Assembly (NCBI GenBank): GCA_038501625.1 | Contig: JAZAYU010000123.1 | Location: 62,001 to 126,000, forward strand | Source: Corbicula japonica | Lineage: Eukaryota > Mollusca > Bivalvia > Venerida > Cyrenidae | DNA: 64,000 nucleotides | Direction of reading: 5' to 3' | Part shown: in pieces, positions 32,601 to 47,495 of the stretch | Numbering within the stretch: position 1 is the stretch's first letter | Layout: the number at the start of each line of letters is the position of its first letter | Notes under the pieces: model-generated | Databases searched by the model: none | What the model was told of the DNA's origin: nothing | Seen by the model: only the letters and a program-made list of their open reading frames with translations | Made by a program: the position numbers and the translations under genes

Positions 32601-35600
32601 TTCATAGTTATGCAGTTTTGTGAAATGGTAATTCCGTTTACCCTAGTATTGTTAAGTTAAGTAAACATGAATATGTAAAAACTATTTAGTTCGAATGTTG
32701 CCAGAGGAAGTATTAAATTTTCAAACAGTGCTTGCATATTAATGCAGAGCATCAGATTTACGGAGCATTTTGCTATAAAGTGCAGAACTTCAAGATTTAA
32801 ACACAAACTTTCGTATTTGAATCGCGATAAATGTTTATTATCCCTTTTTCCTCTATAGGAATAAACAGATAGGAGAAGAATCCATTTGGCTTTAAAAGGC
32901 AACCAATTATTTTTTTCTAAGAGTCAATAAAATTTAGCAAAAAATGAAAATTTCTTACACCGCTATCAATATAAAAAAAAACTTAATATGTCTGCTCCAG
33001 AATTTGCCGTCCGCTCCTGGATCTGCCAATTAACGGGTGTGAGAAGACAGCTGCACACAACTAATTCTCATTGCTTGTGGAGGCATATTATGATTGATAT
33101 CATTTCCATGCATTGATGTATATTTACAGTGACCTGTTCCTACAAACGACCATGCTATCCTGGCAACTGTGCAGGGGGCAGCACTTGTAACTGTGAATCT
33201 GGATTCATCCGTAAAATCGACGCTGATGGCTGCATAATCTGTAACACTTCTATCTTTAAAGTTTTAATATTTCCGGGCTTTGCAAAATATTATTCCCAAT
33301 TAACGTGGTTGAACAGGTTTTACAAACCTGGTGATTATAAAAACAGTAACTTGGTGTTTTTGTTGTTTTGTAATTATCATTGAACGAGTGATTTATTTAC
33401 CTATGATTTTCGATCGTTTAATGGTTTCTCGTTGAAAAAAAATCTTCGTTGAAGGATTGTTAAGAACTTGATTACTGGTTAAATTTTTGTAGGGAAACAT
33501 AACCTCTCCTCATAAAAAGAAACATGTTAAAATTCGCGTGTTTTATTTTATTATTATAATAATTATAACATAAGCATTTTATTTTTTACTCGTAGAAATA
33601 CAAATTTCATCGATGATCGTCATTACGTAATTTTGTACCAAATATCAAAATATTTGAAGGATTTCATGAGAAACTTTTCAAGGCCTACTACTACTATTGA
33701 TCTATAAACATTTTTAAAACTGTATTTTAAGCATATTTATGTATAACAAGTATCAATACCATATGTTATAGATTCTGTAATGTAATTTATTGAAAGCTAT
33801 TTAACTTTTCGAAAACATGTTAATACAAAGAAGATACATTTTTTAAGAATAAATATAGTGGTTAACTGCACGAATTCAAACTGCAAAACAAACAAAATTA
33901 TTGTAACATTTCAAAGAATTTTATAAATCTTGAGAAGTATTATGCGAAATAGATCTACGTGTTTTCGACTTATTATAAGTAAAAACGGTCTTTTTTAACT
34001 GTCGTTTTTACGTTATACTATATCTTCAAATATGATGGTGTCTCAAGCTGGGAGCGAACCCGCACCGTCACGGCGACAGCGCCTAGCCCTGCAATTCCTG
34101 CTACGCAACCAACTGAGCTAACTGGGACAACCCCAAGAAAAGGTTGATCGGATAGCTCTGATATTCGTAACAATCACTGCATGACATCGGTAACGGGTTA
34201 AGGTGGCAAAATATGTACTCTAATGTTCGAAAAGTTGCTTAACTTTGGACACTTGCATTATAAGAATTGACTTGAAATTTGATTTTCTTAACCACAGTCT
34301 GATCCAACAACAAAAGTGTGTCCACATTGGATATACTTTCTATTTTTTTATTATTTGTCAGCATTTTTAACCTTGCTATTTCTTCCAATCGTCACCTGAA
34401 CAAAACCAAAAGAACAAAGTACATATGTCGTCGTGCAAGTAAAGCTTTGTAATATTTTTAGTTAACTCTTCGCATACGGATTTAATGCCCGTGACCGGTA
34501 AAAGCAACGTGACATTGTCCAATATCCGAAGAACAGACAACCGAACGGACTTTATGTTCACACTAGAAGGCACCAATACAACGTCGACACAGTTGGAGAT
34601 CGTATGGAGGTAATTATCAAACACTTATTAAAAAACTTACGGGAATCATATTACTTAAAGAGCTATTGGACAGTTTAAACATATACAGGAATATCGGGAC
34701 AGTTTAAACATATACATGAATATCGACTGATGGAGTTTAAATTTGTTATTTCAAACTCGTTACCTGTTTATTTACATTAGATTTAAGATTTAGTATATAA
34801 AATGAAAAAAGGAATATTATTGAAAATAGCATACGTTGCGAATTCTAACTTACAATTTTGTGGTATTTTAACAGCAATCAGAAACGGTTCAACAACCTTC
34901 GTTTTGAATACGAGACTTACTTCAAACAACCTGCAAATCTCCCAGAAAGACCTAATTATGTAAGCAGTGCAAAAATTGGAATTACTGAATCTACAATCGA
35001 AGTAAACGTGAGCAAAGTTTCAAGATCGGGTGCGTAAACACTTTTCAATCATTTTTTCTAGATATATAAATACAACGTTAAACGTTTGATTTTGTACCAG
35101 ATTCATAAGATTAACCAGATTAGAGAATAAATAATTCTTATTTTAACAAATTTTGACTCTGTTAATTATTTAAAGAGTGTGTTGAGTGCAAAATCAAATT
35201 GAGAATCTTATGATTTTTGTATCAATTTCCAAAATTATTATTGTTCTATGATTTACGTTTTAAAACAGGAAGTATCATCCGGGATCCCGGGTCGTTCAAA
35301 TCATACCCATGTAATGGAGGGTTTTCTAAAGATAATCCAGAGCTGCAACTGGCAGTGTGTGTCGTCAACGATGATCAGTTTAGAACGCTTATCGAACACG
35401 GTGACTGGTAAGACAATATTCGAAATGGTTTCTTAATCTATCGTTAACTATGCTGACCCATACCTCTCATAAGGGTTGATCACAATTTTAACATGCGAAT
35501 TGTATATTTGTGTGGATAATAAAAAAATAATATCTTAAATGCTCATTTTATCTTTAAAATTTAACGATTGCGCTACAATTTCCGCTAGCCTAACGCTTTT

Positions 35601-38600
35601 GTTTTGTATTGTTGTGGCTAAGCGCTGTCTCCATTTAGATGCAGATTCGAATATTAAAACGTTTTTTGCAAAAAACCTTGTATTGTCATAGTGGAATATT
35701 GGATGGCTAGATAAAAAGAGAAGTTGTCCGATTTTTCCCGAAAACTATCAAGGTCAATAGATAGCTGTTAACCATAACAGTTTTCAAAAATAAACCGGGT
35801 TACTTAATATATGAGACGTACAAGCCATATGCTCTCAATCTTGAACAATAAGTTCAGAATATGTTTATGTTGTAGGATGAATGTAAAATTCAAGTCAAAT
35901 TCAGGCGGTTTCCAGAAGCTCATAAACCTAGACAACCAGGGCGTGCCTTACGCAACTAAGTATTATCAGGGTCTTCAAGATATTAAAGAGGTAAATATTC
36001 ACATGACTTCAGGGCTGAAGGTTATAAAACTGAGTTTGAAAACCAGTCTCAAATCTCAAGCATCTGATTTGCTGAAATGGCGACCAGTCGCCATTTCAGC
36101 CAATCAGATGCTTGAGATTTGAGACTGGTTTCCATGCTCAGTTTTATAACCTTGGGCACAGATTCTGGAATGTACTAATCCTGATATTTTCCAATTTAAG
36201 AATGTCCATTTAAAACTAGCTATACAATATCGATAACGAAAATCAATTTGATGTCATCAAACTCATTTTTTTTCCTTTAATAGCTGAGAAAAAAGTTATT
36301 AGATCTATTAATATTCACATTCAAGCAGATGATCATGTTATAAAATATATATATCATACAAGAGAATGTTTTCATTATTTCAGGTTCAATTTAATTTTGA
36401 CTTTATTGCCCCCAAACACTGTTCAGAAGCTGGAGCATGGGGCGCCTGTCCCCAGGACGCAAAGTTACTATCTGTGAAAGAGGAATTCACTAAGGTAATG
36501 GCAAATTTAGACATGTAATAACATTGCTCACTGGCACAACTTAGGTTTTTTGATAATGAAACACGTGCCTTTTATATATTTTCGTTTTATAACAAAGGGA
36601 ATGGATCACTCGGTTGAAAGTATTGAATGAAAGATATTATACATGCTACAAAAAACAAGTGACATTTATCTAACTTGGTGTTGAATCGGTAAAATATGCA
36701 TTTTGAAAATAATATATTTTGAAGAGCATAACTACTAGGCTGTGTATACAAAATATTATATCAATGTTATGATATTTATGTATTGTGTTTTCTCAGACAG
36801 TTATAAGACAAATTGTACACAAGGTAAAATGATCATAGAAGAAAAATAAAGAAACAAAAATGTCATGTACTTAACGGGCAAACCCATAACTCAAACCGAT
36901 TTAAAGAAAACACTTGTCATCAATTTCAAAAATTACACAACACAAACGACTAAATCGAGAACAATTCAACAGTTCAAATCAACTCAACTTGAACTTTCAT
37001 TACGCTCGCTCTTGATGTTTGGAAGGCTGTATGTTCTGAGTATGGCTATTCCTTAAGTATGTTGCACTTTTAATAAAAAGGTTTGGGGTTTTTTTTTGTT
37101 GAAAGTTTTATTGAATTTTAAAGAGTTTAAAACTTCAATAAACGGTATTTCACTTACGTTTATTCTTTTAGGCCCCGATACAAGTGTACTGGAAAGGATG
37201 GACAGATGACATGTCCGGAGTATTGGAATTCTACGTGGAAATATTCAAGCTGGGTCCAGATCCATACGGCAGACTTATAGAAATGACTCCTCTAAACCCA
37301 GTTTTCTCAGCAACTCCTCGCAATTTACAAACAATTGCTTATCCAGAGTACCGACCAAGTGAGCCCGGAATGTACAGGTGCATTCAGTTTGATATAAAAT
37401 TATATTTCTTAACCAAGAACGCACAGTATCGCACCTCATATCGGTTTGATTGTTTAAATTTTAACTTTTGCAATAGCACTCTTCCGTCCGAATCATAATA
37501 AAATGTCTCTAGAAAATAAGAAATTCAATAAGATTGTCTGTCGCATTTCAAAAGTTCAATATTATATCTCATATTCGCATTCAGTTACTCCTATTACTGA
37601 ATAGAATGTTCTTATTATTGAACTCGTATGCATAATTATCCGTTTCTAATAAATGTAGCGTTTTAAGTGACTTTCGTAAACAAAACACTTTTCTATACAT
37701 GTTAAAGATTTCACTTAGATTTTATCTTAAAAAAATATCTGTTTGAACTCGATCTTTTTTAGTGTTCAGCTCGGCATGGTCACCGAACATTCTCTTGAAA
37801 TCTGATTATCAAAGAAATTTTCAGAATTTTCATTTTAGAAATATAATAAACGTCAAATATTGAATTATGATAAACTATAATTGTGTCATTCAGACTCGTA
37901 GGGAGTTCTGAGGCTTACGTTCTATTTAAATGCTGTTTAAAAGCATACAACACTTATAATTATAATTATGACTTGACAGTCAGCGTTAGTTAACTGACAT
38001 GAAATAAAGGTTCTAAAATGTCCAAATATTCTCAAGAGTTAATTCATTAATTTGAAGAAGAGGTTTACAGTCCTTGATGCTGTTATTGAAGATAAATCTG
38101 AATTATTATGTTGCATGTTATAGCGTTCACAATGCGAATTACGGTGTGTTGTGAAATGCTTTTATCACACTGAATCATTATCATTCATATCAATGTAAGA
38201 TAATAATAAAAACAAATAATTGTTTGACCAAGTCTTGGATCATGCCTCAAAAACACTGGAATCTCTCTGGATTATCGAGGAATGTTTTCAGCTGGGCTGC
38301 AGTTGTACACGTATTTGTCAAAACAGTAAAAAAGAGAAGTTATACAGAGAACACGTTTAAAATCTAAGGCATAAACGAAGTAAACTTTGCAAACCAGTCT
38401 TTTTTTTTCATCGAAACAGCTGAATTTCATGTTATTTCTTTCTTGTTGTCAGTGTGCTAATGGAAACCAGAGATTCTGCAAACAACTCAAGGGTAGCAAG
38501 GCGTTTAGTTTTGTACGACAATCAGTCTGAAATAACTCTTAACAAAGTAGCAGACAGTCTTCTGTACATCAGTTCTGCTGTGCAAGAGACCGGATATAGG

Positions 38601-41600
38601 TGGCAGACAACAGATGGTAGGTTGAAAAAAGCTATCATCAAGAAATCATAACGGGTATTAGCATCTGCGCTATAATTGTTTAAGTAAAAACCTAATTACA
38701 ACACTATTGTACAACTTCATTTTTATAAAGACATTATAATTGCAGATTATATTCTACTTATATTTATTTATCGAAAAAGTAATTAGAATAACAACCCACA
38801 TGTGTCCATCAAGTCATCATTTTAGGTAAACCTTTCTCCAATGTTATAAAAACTGAGATTGGAAACCAGTCTCAAATCTCAAGGATCTGATTGGCTGAAA
38901 TGGCGACCAGTCATTCAGCCAATCAGATCCTTGATTTTTGAGACTGGTTTCAAATCTCAGCTTTATAACCTTTGGCATTTATCTGTATATTTATTTTTAA
39001 AAATATTTTTGTTTCATGAAAAACATTCAACAAAATTTAAAATTAATTTATTGTTTTAGAATCTTCTGAAACATTTAGAAAAAAAATAAAGCTAGATGTT
39101 TTCAGGACAAGACGTAACGATAAATGTTACATGGCGTAATCATTTTGCCAACAAGCTTCACGAAGACAACAAGCTTCTAAATTCCATCGAACCATATCCC
39201 ATTCAGTTTAAAGAAATACAGGATGACGGAATATTATTTAGTCAAAAGTAAGCAAACCCAAGTTTGAAATTGAATTTTAAATCGTTCAATTGCAAAATCA
39301 ACAACAATATATAGATCTACTTTGTATTTCTGTTCAAGAGTTTATTTATACTGTAAATAGCCAAGGTTTTTATGAACAGTGATTCTCGGCTTCGGAGTTT
39401 GTTCGTATATAATCGGTAAGACAAGCTTTAATGTGTTCTTGTTAATAAATGTCATTACGTAAATGAAATATAACAAATATAATTTCGTAGGTGCAATGTA
39501 TTTAAATCAGATGCACGCATTGAAATTTAAGTGTCGTATTTTGTTACCTCGCTTTGTTGGCGGGTAGACAGCTGGTTGTGCGAACGGCGTGCTAAATGGT
39601 ATTATAATATGGACTTCAAAAGGAACATTCACGTTCAACATTTAATCAGATCGGACTTGAGTTTCCTGAAAAAATGTTTAGTACTCGTCCATGTCCACAC
39701 GATCTTATTTTGTTATGGCAAACAGTTATTATGTTATGAAAATTGTAACCAACTTATAATAAGTATTATAACAGCGTCAATTTACAATATTGGTAGAAAG
39801 CTTCCATATTTCAAATCAAAATCCTGAGGTGATCAAATCATGCATCAAATCAAGCACTAGGAGGCGGGATTATGATCAAACTTTTTCAACATATCCTACT
39901 TTAAATTCGTTTGTTTACGTTTCAATACATTGTTAGGTACGTAGCAAATGACCTCGATGATCATGAAGGGAAAAGGACACGAGATGCTATTGTTAACCAC
40001 CACGGCATCGTGAAGTTCGAAATCGCCAAAGAGTTCACATTGTCGAATACTGAGCCCGACAACTGGGACATTGTCAGTCCTTTTATTGAAAGCACATCCT
40101 TCCGGGCAAAATTAGAAAACGGTACAAGTTTCAACCGATTTTGAAAAGTTGTATGTCAGTTCAACACGCGTTAGTTATTAGTGAAATGCGTTTTTACGAG
40201 GATTTCCTTCAATTTTATCAAGTTTTATAGAAATGCGATTTTCTGTTTAAACCTTAAAGATAAGTTACATTAAAATATTAATGTTAAAGCAATAAATACA
40301 TGAGGTGAACATATACATTATCTCAAACTTCAGCCGGCTTAGAATTTAAAAAATGCTTAGTGGCGGATGATTACTGTGATAACACATATTTAAAACGATT
40401 TGTAATTTTGAAAATATATTTACATTTATTTTTCTGTTATATCTTATTTAAGGTGGTAGAGTTCGAGTTTGGATTAAAGCTACAGACATAATGGGGAATA
40501 CAAGAACCGACAGCACTTTAGTTCGAGTTGATTCTACGTCACCTATCATCTCCAAGAAGGATGCTGTTGGTCACAGATTTCAACCTAATGTTGAAAATGG
40601 AAAGTTCAATTACACATCAAGGTATATTGATTTAGACGTGGTCCTATCGTCATCTGTACCTGTATATTGGATGCATTGTTCGTATTCCCAAACCTACAGA
40701 TTTAAATCACCTGGACTTGTGCTTCAAAATGGCCGTTTCTTTAATTCAATGCTTAAATTTAGAGAACTGTACATTTTCTCCTTATAACATAAATACAGTT
40801 AATGTAAGTCGGGCCTTAAAATATTGAACTCGAGCGAATTTACGTTGCTACATGTATATCTAGTTTCTTATAGAGTATTTTAATTTTTGGTATTAAGTAT
40901 AGTCAAATCAAGAGTAGTTCGATATCTATCATTACTGAGTTGTAGAAAACATTAACTTAGGGTGCAAAAACTTTAGAGATTGAAAGTGCAATTGTAATGG
41001 GTGTTCGCAAACTGCCAAAAACGCAGATTTTTAAATGACGATCTTACTCACATTTACAGCAGAAAATACAAGGGGTTCACAAAAGACGACATGCATTTAT
41101 CATAACATTTTCCAGATTGTTTTTCATTGCCTCGGATCAGCAAAGTGGTGTTCACAAACTAGGCTATACAATAACCATATCTACACCAGGAATGCCCGAC
41201 AGAGATGTATATACTGGATTCTCTCCCGCTTCAACCGACGTATGTATTGTACTCTTTTAGTTGTGGTATAATTTAAACTGAATATAAAGATTCCTGTAAT
41301 TAATGTAATACATAGGTGACTTGACTTTGCAAGACAACGAATGCTACAAACATGGTAAGGATGTGCATGTCTATTCCTTCCCAAAAACATGATAAATCAA
41401 TATGGTTTGCAAAAGTTTCAACTTATCGGATCCATTCCTCTTTTTACACGGTATATAATATGGTTCTCTGTTCCATGTATATATGATGATGGACTTCATT
41501 AACTCCAAGATTTTGATATTGATACATTTTTAAACCGAATCAAAACCTGGGAGGTCAACTCCTTTTTAAACAGGAACATAAGTAAAAATATGATTCGCGT

Positions 41601-43371
41601 AAACATCAATTCGACAGTATCAGCATCTTTAACAAGTACGAGGGTTGTTCGATATGTAATGGCAGTGAATCGTATCACAGCGCAATAACGCGTTTTACGA
41701 TTTCTTGGATGTTGATATGCCTATTTAGCCCTATACATTACCTTACCAACGGTTTAAATACGAGCTTTCAGCTCAAAACAGATTTTAAGTAATTGTTGTC
41801 AACTGTTGATTGCATAAACATGATTTATATTTTACGTAAATAATATCAGCTATGTTTGCAGTTTCATTCAGATCGTTTTAAATCACTGTTTCTTCTGTTG
41901 AGAGTTGTGTGTCTAGACGTGTATGTAAATCACATTAAACAATATAAATGCCTTTTTTTGCCTGATTTTATGTTTCGCATATAGCAATACCTATCAAATA
42001 TTATACATAACTAAATACTGTTATAAGTTGTATGCATTTTCTATTGAAAGAAAACTCCGTTGTTGTTTTTCTTTCAAGAGATTGGCCTAAGATATGGCTC
42101 TAATGTTAACACTGGAAAAGCCTTTGCACACCAAAAACAAGATATGTTTAGATCATTTAATAGACACCTATGTTCATAAATTGTCGCTTAACTTTAACAA
42201 AATAATGATTTGTTTAAATATAAGGTGTTTCGGGAGTCATATGTTTTTACATATCGAATAGGAAGACCGGCAAAATCCTCTATGTATAGTAGCCGAGGAA
42301 ACATGCTTTATCCCGAACCAGGAGTTAGACTTGGACAACTGTTGGTTCATGACAATGAAGAGTGAACTAGATACCAGCACTGCTGTGGTCACAGTGACTG
42401 CATACAACCAGGCTTTGCTTAACACGTCGACAGTATTCGAGGTAAAACGTAACAAAATCATCAAACTAAATATAATAAATATTTACATTACTAGAAATGC
42501 TTGCTCATAATTTGTATCCAGAAATTAAATTCCAGGGCAAAAACTAGCGGAATCCCTCGCAATGACCAAACAAATATGCCTTGTTATCTGTCATACTTTT
42601 ATAATTATGACTATTCATAAAGAACTTGTTGTTTTAGTTGGAGCATGGAAATGTTATGGTTTGTTCATCCTCGGCCGATTGTATCAGATTGAGAAGAACA
42701 ATAATAATTATAGTATTAGTTGCACAATTTGATTTGAATGTTAATATTAACTTTTTAATATACAGGTCGGACCTGTCAAAAACCTGAGAGGCCTTGAAAA
42801 GTGTGAGTAACTATTAAACTTATAGAATATCGCAGGTAAACACATATTAAGTAAAAGGTTTCGACACTACTGATGCTATGTAAAAACAAAATTTACCATA
42901 TATATTCACCACCGTAGAAACAAACAAAAATGTTAATTTAAGAGTTAGTAGTAGAGAGTATCGTCTTTATTCAAAGGTCGTGTTTATTTGGTTTCAGACG
43001 ATGGACCCCAAAATATAAGAATCGAGTCTCCAAGCTCGAATGGGTTTAGGATTGCTTGGGACCTTCCTGAAATGACTTCGTGCTTTGGTAGAGCTGAAAT
43101 AGTTCTTGTCCTACTCAAGAAGGTAATGTTTTTTTTTTACACTGTGTCGTTAGAAATTGTTATACCAATAATGATGATAAAAATCACCAAATGATAATAA
43201 TAATAATAATAAATAAATAAATAAATAAATAAATACATTATTATTACAATTATTAGTATTTATAATAATATTATTATTTATTTATTTATTTATTTATATT
43301 ATAAATAATAATCGTGATAATAATTTATTTTTATTTATTTATTATTGTTGTTGTTGTTGTTGTTATTATCA

Positions 43372-43424
<53 letters not shown>

Positions 43425-46400
43425 GAAGAAGTAATAATAAGAATAGCAGTAAAAATAATTATCATTATAGCCGTAATTAAAACGCAAACGGTTACCTTAT
43501 ATTGAGCTGGGGGTTTAACAGTTCGATGTATAAATCATTGTACTGATATGAATTGCAGTATGCTCCGCTTCTTTGAAAAATAGCAATTGTTGACATTGTA
43601 TATATTAACGATGTTAAAAGAATAATAACACTATATCCGTGTCAATATCCGGTACCTGCATTATAGCATGTTTAAAGTCTTGTATCAACTGATTTATCGT
43701 CAAATCTCACTCCTGTCATTGACTTAGCCCAACTGTGGTGCAGCCATATTTTACAAAATAACCCCCTTTCATATCTTTGTTGTTGTACCTGAGAAATAGT
43801 CAAATAAAAGGCGTTTAATTATTTATTCAGTACTTAACTCTAATTTGCGAAACGAAAATAGGTTTTTACATTATGATTCATTTTCCATTAGAGTCCAGCT
43901 GGAAATGTAGAGATGCAAACATTTTACACGCCAGGGACAAGTAAATTCTTCGATATTCTTGGCCTTACACCAGAAACTGAGTATGAGATCAGTTTCGGAA
44001 TGAAAACATCGAATGCTTCTGTAACACATGCAGAGGCATCACTGGCTGTAAAAACACGTATGTACATGTACAAAATGCTAACAGTACGAGAGAGATTTGA
44101 ATTCAATATTTGAATTCAGCCATTAGTTGTTATAACTGGATAATTGGATATGATTCATTATAAATGTTTTCATAAAAGTATTGGATTCTGGTCATACGTT
44201 CGGGTATTAAAACATAAACACATTTGCAAAAAATGCAAGTAAGACATTTGCAAACATTCCTTTTAGGAGGTTTGGTAACTGCAGTTTTACTTTAGACATA
44301 GATATACACATTCGCACTAAACGATTATGACTATTTATACAGTATATAATAATATAATTTGTTTGATTTATGACAAAAAACTTAAACAATTTTCTCTGTT
44401 ACATGTATTCTGTACGGTACAGCAAACAATTTTTCTCTGTTACATGTATTCTGTACGGTACAGCAAACAATTTTTCTTTGTTACATGTATTCTGTACGGT
44501 ACAGCAAACAATTTTTCTCTGTTACATGTATTCTGTGCGGTACAGCAAACAATTTTTCTCTGTATTCTGTATGGTACAGCCCACCAATATTAAATGAAAA
44601 CATCATCAATATATCAATGCTTGTTACATGTTAAACGCCTAAATATCATATTTTCGTGTCTCAAGATTGCCGTTTATGTACTTATGAATGCCACTGGCCT
44701 GATTATGTTTTATTGAAAGACAGTATCACTTTCGTTGCAGAACAAAAAGAAGACAGCAGTTCCAACACAGGAGTTATAGCTGGCGTCGCTGTAGGTAAGC
44801 CACATGCCGAGATCATATACCCTCAACATTGATCCTGCTTTTAACTGATCTTTCAACTATTTTTTCCTACCTTTACGGTATGCAAGTTTTTTAAGGAAGA
44901 GAATAATTCAGCGAATACATATTAAGTAACAATTATAGTTTAAAAGTGTGTAACAATTATAGTTTAAAAGTGAAACATGCAGCCACATTAAAAAACACAG
45001 CCGCCGCATACATAGTTACATGTAAGGTATTGCTCCGTTTTTCACTGCTATGCCATAGACAAAACAGAACAAGTATATTAAAATCTCTCAAGCGGCACAA
45101 TGCAGTTCCATCAAACTTTGCACAAATAAATGCTATAAGTGTAGGATTATTTTACATAATTTATGTTACGAAAAGTTAAAACAGCAGAGAAAAATAGTCG
45201 GACTTTAAAGATCCCTAAAATTCTATTTGCAATTTATCACAAAAAGGAAGCAACACATAATAACAATTCAAATGCCAAGATAAGCGAAATTATAATGACA
45301 ACGGCATCTAATGTCCTTGTAAAGAACGTTCAATAATGAAGAGAGAAATCAACATTTTTATTTTTATGTCATCCATTTTCGCGACCAGGAAAGTGAAGGT
45401 CAAACACACTTTTACAAATAAATCACATTATATACATTTGTTACATCGAAGGATTTTAGGTATCGTTGTCAGTAACTCATTACTCATCAAGACATTTAAA
45501 TTGATGTTTATTATTGCTTCGTATTTGCGATAAATTGCAAATAGACTTTTATGGACTTTTTTAGTCTAACCATTTTTTTTGTTTTAACTTTTCTTAGTGT
45601 ATGTAAATTTAACATAACATAGGTTTGTGCAAATTTTGATGGAATTGAATTGTGCCATTTGAGATATTTTTTTTAAATATTTTTTGTCCATGACACAGCA
45701 ATGGCCAACAAAGCAATACCTTAAATCCGAGAGAAAAAGCTGGCATGCATATGCATTTGTGTTAAAAATATCCTATTCATTTATTGCCTATTTTAGGCTC
45801 TATCAATCTGGCTGTAAATAATTCCTCATTTGTTGAAATTCGCTTTTTATCCATTTGTCAACTTAAGATATTTATTTGTTTATCTTCGTAAACTCTGCAA
45901 TGAATTTAACTCCCAAAATACATCTTTTATTCTTACAGCTGTTATCACAATTGTCGCTCTGGTGGCGGTGACGTATACAATGTTAATTCGGCGTGGGTAT
46001 ATTCGGCCTCCAGAGAGAGCCCAAAGGATCTCGAGAGCCTTTGGAAGGAGTGTGAGGAACATGGTGTATGGTGAGGCAAACATTGGACATGTAAAGTTCA
46101 AGGCGACAAGATCCCCGAAAAACAAGTCGATTAACATGGTATGGTGTAAATGTTTGCTATTTAGTTAAGTGCTTGCGATTATTGTTTAAAATTTATTTTG
46201 ACTTTATCTTAAGACATTTTCTTTAATATCCATACCGTATATATTAATGTCTCGTGTCTATGTTACGTTATATATCTTTCCCTCCGTAACGGTAATTCTC
46301 ACCTTCAAGCAAACCCATTGTTTTATCCATGAATAGTGCGCCAGCGGTTATGAAGTGTTCAAATATCATAAACATACGCGAATATCGTCATTTTGGATCG

Positions 46401-47436
46401 GTCAAACTTTTTATTTTTGCAATTTTAAATATTGAATCAGAATTAGCAAGAAACAGCTAGGCATCTCATAAAGTATTTTGCAATTCCATTGCTGCCAAAG
46501 CAGGCTTAATAAAACCTAGGCGGCAATTCGCATTTTCTGGTTTTCATTCTCTTCCCAACCGAATGTTTCATAATGACGAAAAGATATTTTAAATACTGTT
46601 ACAGTAACAATAAGGCAATGTAAGACGTTCAATGAATTTAAAATGTATTTGGTAATTAATCGTATCAATTAGAACTTTTATTAGAAGACTTCAGAAAAGC
46701 AAGCGAACTTTCTTGTCAATGATCTAAATCTGTCCATTGAAATGGTTATGTAACTACTAAAATTTATAATAAAAGAGATTATTTTAAATTTAATACAGTA
46801 AACTCGATGTTCCTCGTGAAAAATCTTATGGGATTTATATCTCACAGCTTGTTCGCTTTTCAAGAGCTTGCAACGATGATTTCAATGAACGTAATCTTAT
46901 CGGTATCACAAATTAGGAAAACCTTTTGCAAGTTTTATCGCCGATACCCAGATCTTATTTAAAAATACAGATGCAGTTTAAAAACACTATGGCAACAAGG
47001 TATTACGCAGCCGGATTTTATGGAGATTTAATTAATAAACTTAAGAAGATAAACGGCAATGTTAATTTCTGAAAATTTAAAAAGAAGGTTACCAACATGA
47101 TATTTTACAGCGCTCTGCAGGCCTGGTCTCGGTAAGATCATTAGGTACACGCCCCTTTGGTTTGGCAATGCTATTAGCTTCTTTATGTTTGATATATTTA
47201 TGTGCTTTTACATGTTACATTGTTTAGCTGATAGGTGGGTTTGGGTTATTTTACCAAGACAACTTGTACTTGTATGTGGATAAGAGAACCTGTTGGGGCA
47301 AGTATGAGGTTGGTGCACCCTTTAAACCCCCAGAGGCAATTTGATTTGCTACTGTCCGTTCCAAGGCGGTAACCCCTCAGGTTCTCGCTTTTTAAATTTT
47401 TGTGGTGAAACTGATTATTTTATTAACCATGCTCTC

Positions 47437-47495
<59 letters not shown>

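Noticed and set aside
41116..41239. donor at 41240 (GTATGT) for the copy B exon
   Set aside because: It gives phase 0, and the next exon at 41316 would then read GTG ACT TGA. The donor at 41244 keeps the frame, so it was preferred.
43314..43505. Ile-rich 63-codon frame
   Set aside because: It is a translation of an ATT microsatellite.
44327..44597. 88- and 75-codon frames as repeat proteins
   Set aside because: Both frames are produced by the 41-bp minisatellite, which is open in several frames and lies in an intron of copy B.
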